64,000 bases of DNA from Streptomyces sp. NBC_01460 (GTDB lineage Bacteria; Actinomycetota; Actinomycetes; Streptomycetales; Streptomycetaceae). This document shows, piece after piece, positions 61,267 through 64,000 of the stretch; the first letter of the stretch is position 1; each line of letters starts with the position of its first letter. The stretch lies in assembly GCF_036227405.1 (NCBI RefSeq), contig NZ_CP109473.1, forward strand, positions 1-64,000, in the 5' to 3' direction. A program made the translations under genes and the position numbers. The notes beneath the pieces were generated by a model. The model ran no database searches. It was given only the letters and a program-made list of their open reading frames with translations, and had not been told where the DNA came from.

Positions 61267-62663
61267 TCATCTACGTGCCCTTCCGCTGTGACTGCTGTGG
61301 CCGTGAACGGGCTCGGTGCCGGGCCGGTGGTGGAGCCGGAGGCTGATCAGCGCGGTGATTGTGAAGGCGGCGACCTGGTAGAGCATGGCGTGTCGGAACG
61401 CGGTGTCCGCATCGGCGGCGGGGGCGTAGTAGGCGAGTCCGGCCGCGGTCACTCCGATGGATCCGCAGAGCTGCTGTGCTGTGGGCAGCAGGCCGGAGAC
61501 CGAACCGGCTGCGGGCCGTGCACCTGGGCCAGAACCAGGGTGAACACCGACGCGGTGAAGGCGCCGAACGCGGCTCCGCCGACGGCCAGCACGGGCAGTG
61601 CAGCCTGGCGTCCCGCCGCCGAGCCGATGAGGGGGGCCAGCGCCAGGCACATCCCGGCGAGGATCAGGGACGCGACGGTGAGCACCGTCGGCCCGTGCCG
61701 GCGGGTGAGAGCGGGCGCGGCTCTGCTGCCGACGACGGCGCCGGCGGCGAACGGTGCCGACGCCAGTGCAGCCGTCAGGGCCGAGTACCCGACAGCGGAC
61801 TGAAGGTGGAGGAAGAGCAGGTAGGTGAAGGAGGGCACGCCCGTGTTGAACACGAACACCAGCAACGTGCCCCTCCGCGCCGACCGGTCACGCAGCACCG
61901 CGGGATGGATCAGCGGATCAGGCCGGTGCGGGAGGCTCCGGACGAAGTGGCCGAGGGCGGCCACAGCCACGGCGAAGCCGGCCCACGTCCACCAGGGCCA
62001 GCCTGCTTCCCGCCCCAGCGCCAGGGGCAGGACCAGCGCGCCGGCTCCCATGGTGACCAGCAGCGCACCCGGCTTGTCGACGCGGAGTCCGTCCGCTCCG
62101 CGGGTGCGGGGCAGCGCGGTAGCTCCTGCCAGCGAGGCGAGCGCCACCGGCACGGTGAGGAGCATCACCGGCCGCCAGCCGAGGCCGAAGAGATCGGCAC
62201 TGAGGACGAGTCCGCCGATCAGCGGCCCGGCCAGGGACGCGACGGCCATGGTGGCGCCGTACAGGCCGAAGGCACGCGGCCGGCGCGTTGCGGGAGTGGC
62301 GGCCTGGATGAGCGACAGGACCTGTGGGGCGACCAGACCGCTGCCCGCGCCCTGCACCAGCCGGGCAATGATCAGCGATGCGGTGTCGGGGGCACACGCG
62401 CCGGCCAGCTAACCCGCGGTGAAGACCACGGTGCCCGCCACGAACAGCCGGCGGTAGCCGTACCGGTCGCCCAGCCGTGCGGCGGGGATGAGCAGGCACG
62501 CGTACGTCAGGGTGTATCCGGCGAGGACCAGTTGCACGGCGCCGGGACCAGCGCCCAGGCCGGTCTGGATCGCCGGCGCAGTCACCTGGGCGACAGTGAC
62601 CTTGAGCAGTTGCACAAAAGTGGCGCTGAGCACCACCGGCAGCACGAGGCGTCCGCCGCTCAC
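61267..62663 (-). pseudogene. MFS (DHA2/EmrB-type) exporter gene with stop codon and frameshift
   Basis: GTG 62663 overlaps the stop of the upstream hydrolase gene. The first 84 codons (VQLVLAGYTLTYACLLIPAA, RLGDRYGYRRLF) are motif A of a 14-helix MFS exporter. TAG at 62409-62411 then interrupts (VVFTAG-stop-LAGACAP, same frame on both sides). The rest continues (VQGAGSGLVAPQVLSLIQAA as motif C) until a frameshift near 61505, after which TAQQLCGSIGVTAAGLA finishes the last helices. Two lesions make it non-functional. It would have formed an operon with the hydrolase. Confidence 0.85.
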
Positions 62664-63505
62664 GGCAGCACGACCGCGGCGAGCTCACGGGGCCGGGAGG
62701 CGAACGGGCTGTGGCTGCCCGGGAGGGTGCGCACGGTGAACGGGTTGCCGGGCATGGCCCGATCGGCTTCCGCGATCATCAGATCCTGCACGGCCGTCGG
62801 CAGCGCCCGATCGTCCGCGCAGCGCAGGAAGGTCCGGGGGACACGCCCCCAGCGTTGTGGAGTCACGGTGACCGGGGTGGTCGGGATCGCCAGCGGCAGA
62901 TCGGGGCTCAGTGCCGAGCGCCAGCGGTCGAAGCGGTCCGGAGCAGTGTCGTGGTAGTGAGTCTGCCGCAGTTCCTTGATGTAGGCGGGATCCTGCGAGA
63001 GCGGGTTGATGCGCACGGCGCCCAGTTCTTCGGGGTCACCGAGGTTGAGGCTCTGGCCCCGTGCCGTGGCGTTCTCGGGTGAGCCGAGATAGTCGAAGAA
63101 CCGGGGCCGTCCGGCGGGCACGAAGGCCGAAAGGTAGACGATCTCGTCGACGAGTTCGGGTGCGCGCTCGGCAGCCAAGGACGCGGGGCCGCCGCCCGCG
63201 CTGTGCGCGACAAGCACGACGCGACGGTGGTGGCGGGCCTGGCGCAGCGTGTCAAGGACGGCCTCGGCGCTGTCGTCCATCGTCACGGTGGCGAGCGCGG
63301 TCTTCTCGGTCAACAGGCCCGGTTGTCCCGGCTGGAGGTATCCGGTGGGCAGTGGCGCGTCGAAGCCGTGCCCCGGCAGGTCGATGGCCATGCTCGCGGC
63401 ACCGAGGGCGGCGAGTGCGCGCTGCGTCGCCGCCCACTGGCCGGAGCCGTGCCAGGCGCCGTGCACGAAGACGAAGACGGTGTCTGTGGAGGAAGAATCG
63501 GTCAT
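62660..63505 (-). CDS. Alpha/beta hydrolase (esterase/haloperoxidase-like)
   Basis: 281 residues from ATG 63505. VFVFVHGAWHGSGQW is the oxyanion strand and HG.WH motif. The nucleophile elbow is VLVAHSAGG (AHSAG). The Asp lies near FLRCADDRALP and the His in LPGSHSPFASRP. It has the PF12697-type fold seen in small plant-esterase-like enzymes and many Streptomyces detoxification genes. It is divergent from a LysR gene, which likely regulates it, and overlaps the broken MFS exporter by 4 bp. Confidence 0.88.
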   Translation of the reverse strand: MTDSSSTDTVFVFVHGAWHGSGQWAATQRALAALGAASMAIDLPGHGFDAPLPTGYLQPGQPGLLTEKTALATVTMDDSAEAVLDTLRQARHHRRVVLVAHSAGGGPASLAAERAPELVDEIVYLSAFVPAGRPRFFDYLGSPENATARGQSLNLGDPEELGAVRINPLSQDPAYIKELRQTHYHDTAPDRFDRWRSALSPDLPLAIPTTPVTVTPQRWGRVPRTFLRCADDRALPTAVQDLMIAEADRAMPGNPFTVRTLPGSHSPFASRPRELAAVVLP

Positions 63506-63532
63506 GACCGCATTCCACGCGACCCGACCCCG

Positions 63533-63549
63533 ATCATCCAGTGAAAGAT
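63533..63549. promoter_or_regulatory. Putative LysR box
   Basis: ATC (63533-63535), eleven bases, GAT (63547-63549) is the T-N11-A dyad used by LysR-type regulators. It lies in the 92-bp gap between the hydrolase (-) and lysR-type (+) genes, where such sites are expected. Confidence 0.5.
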
Positions 63550-63597
63550 CTGACAGGCTGTTCGGCGATACATGTGAGGTACGACTGAGAGGCTGAC

Positions 63598-64000
63598 ATG
63601 GAGGCGCGGCACCTGCGGTATGCACTGACCCTCGCGGAGCGCGCCCACTTCGGCCGGGCGGCCGGTGCGCTGGGCATCGCGCAGCCTCCGCTGTCCAAGC
63701 AGATCGCCGACCTGGAACGGGAAGTGGGCGCCCGCTTGTTCGATCGCACCCGCCAGGGGGTGTTTCCGACGGCTGCGGGCGCGGCCTTCCTCTCCAGGGC
63801 GCGCAGGGCGCTCGACGAGATCGCGGCGGCCTCGGTCGACGCAGCCAGGGCAGCACGCGGCGAGACGGGACAGCTGCGCCTGGGGTTCATTGCCTCGGCG
63901 CTGCTCGAACCCCTGCCGGACGTCCTCGGCCGGTTCGGCCGCGAACGGCCCGACGTCCGGCTGGAACTGCACGAGATGGCGACCAGGCGCAGCACGGCCG
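63598..64000 (+). CDS. LysR-family regulator (5' part, runs off the window)
   Basis: ATG 63598 with GAGAGG upstream. The 134 residues present comprise the LysR winged HTH (RHLRYALTLAERAHFGRAAG, LGIAQPPLSKQIADLE, VGARLFDRT), the linker helix (AGAAFLSRARRALDEI) and the start of the effector-binding domain (GQLRLGFIASALLEPLPDVL). The 3' part lies beyond 64000. It is divergent from the hydrolase gene and a T-N11-A box sits between them, so it probably controls that operon. Confidence 0.95.
   Translation, partial: MEARHLRYALTLAERAHFGRAAGALGIAQPPLSKQIADLEREVGARLFDRTRQGVFPTAAGAAFLSRARRALDEIAAASVDAARAARGETGQLRLGFIASALLEPLPDVLGRFGRERPDVRLELHEMATRRSTA

Overview
The window is high-GC actinobacterial DNA and almost certainly from Streptomyces. 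Coding frames have G or C in nearly every third position and GTG starts are common. Family markers agree: a LuxR-HTH/SARP regulator, a DUF397 protein, an XRE-TPR regulator, a CPA1 antiporter, IS5- and IS256-type elements, and type I-E CRISPR repeats of the actinobacterial kind. No rRNA or tRNA gene was recognised. The many truncated or frameshifted genes and the IS remnants point to an accessory region such as a chromosome arm or large linear plasmid, rather than the core.

Layout. 1-3.7 kb: an array of short hairpins sharing one core, a small hypothetical gene, and remnants including a decayed TPR-type gene. 3.8-9.0 kb: a compact same-strand module with a three-helix membrane protein of the Pycsar effector (PycTM) type carrying four perfect 9-residue repeats, a CRP-like cyclic-nucleotide-binding regulator, a class III nucleotidyl cyclase, a 749-residue protein with a lysine-less P-loop, and a partner gene coupled by an ATGA overlap. 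This looks like an elaborated cyclic-nucleotide signalling (probably anti-phage) system and is the most novel content. 9.4-13.8 kb: a caspase-like remnant and a membrane-anchored NB-ARC/WD40 STAND protein. 13.9-20.2 kb: remnants, DUF397, a methyltransferase, an XRE-TPR regulator with one nonsense codon, a MraY/WecA-like transferase with a foreign C-terminus, and an asparagine synthetase remnant. 20.5-27.0 kb: minus-strand helicase, SbcC and SbcD.

27-33.5 kb is a mosaic of small regulators, broken genes and IS5-type transposases. 33.9-45.4 kb starts with a SARP regulator and then holds six exported proteins: a cutinase-like esterase, a transglycosylase-like enzyme, an antigen-85-type esterase, an N-terminal-nucleophile acylase, an M23 endopeptidase and a GH43-like protein. 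The transglycosylase, the M23 enzyme and the GH43-like protein each end in exactly seven copies of the same lectin-type propeller repeat, which suggests a shared wall or glycan target. 45.9-48.4 kb is an FHA-like protein, a Ser/Thr kinase with one membrane helix, and a 35-residue membrane peptide.

48.6-64 kb is strongly decayed: an orphan type I-E CRISPR remnant next to an IS fragment; fragments or frameshifted copies of DNA ligase, NAD kinase, a Na+/H+ antiporter, DnaE2, a carboxylesterase and an MFS exporter; and an IS256-type element with a passenger ORF. Intact genes among these include YcxB-like, SUKH, RibD/DHFR-like and alpha/beta-hydrolase genes, a secreted protein, and the 5' end of a LysR regulator. 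All family assignments come from reading motifs by eye; no database search was run.
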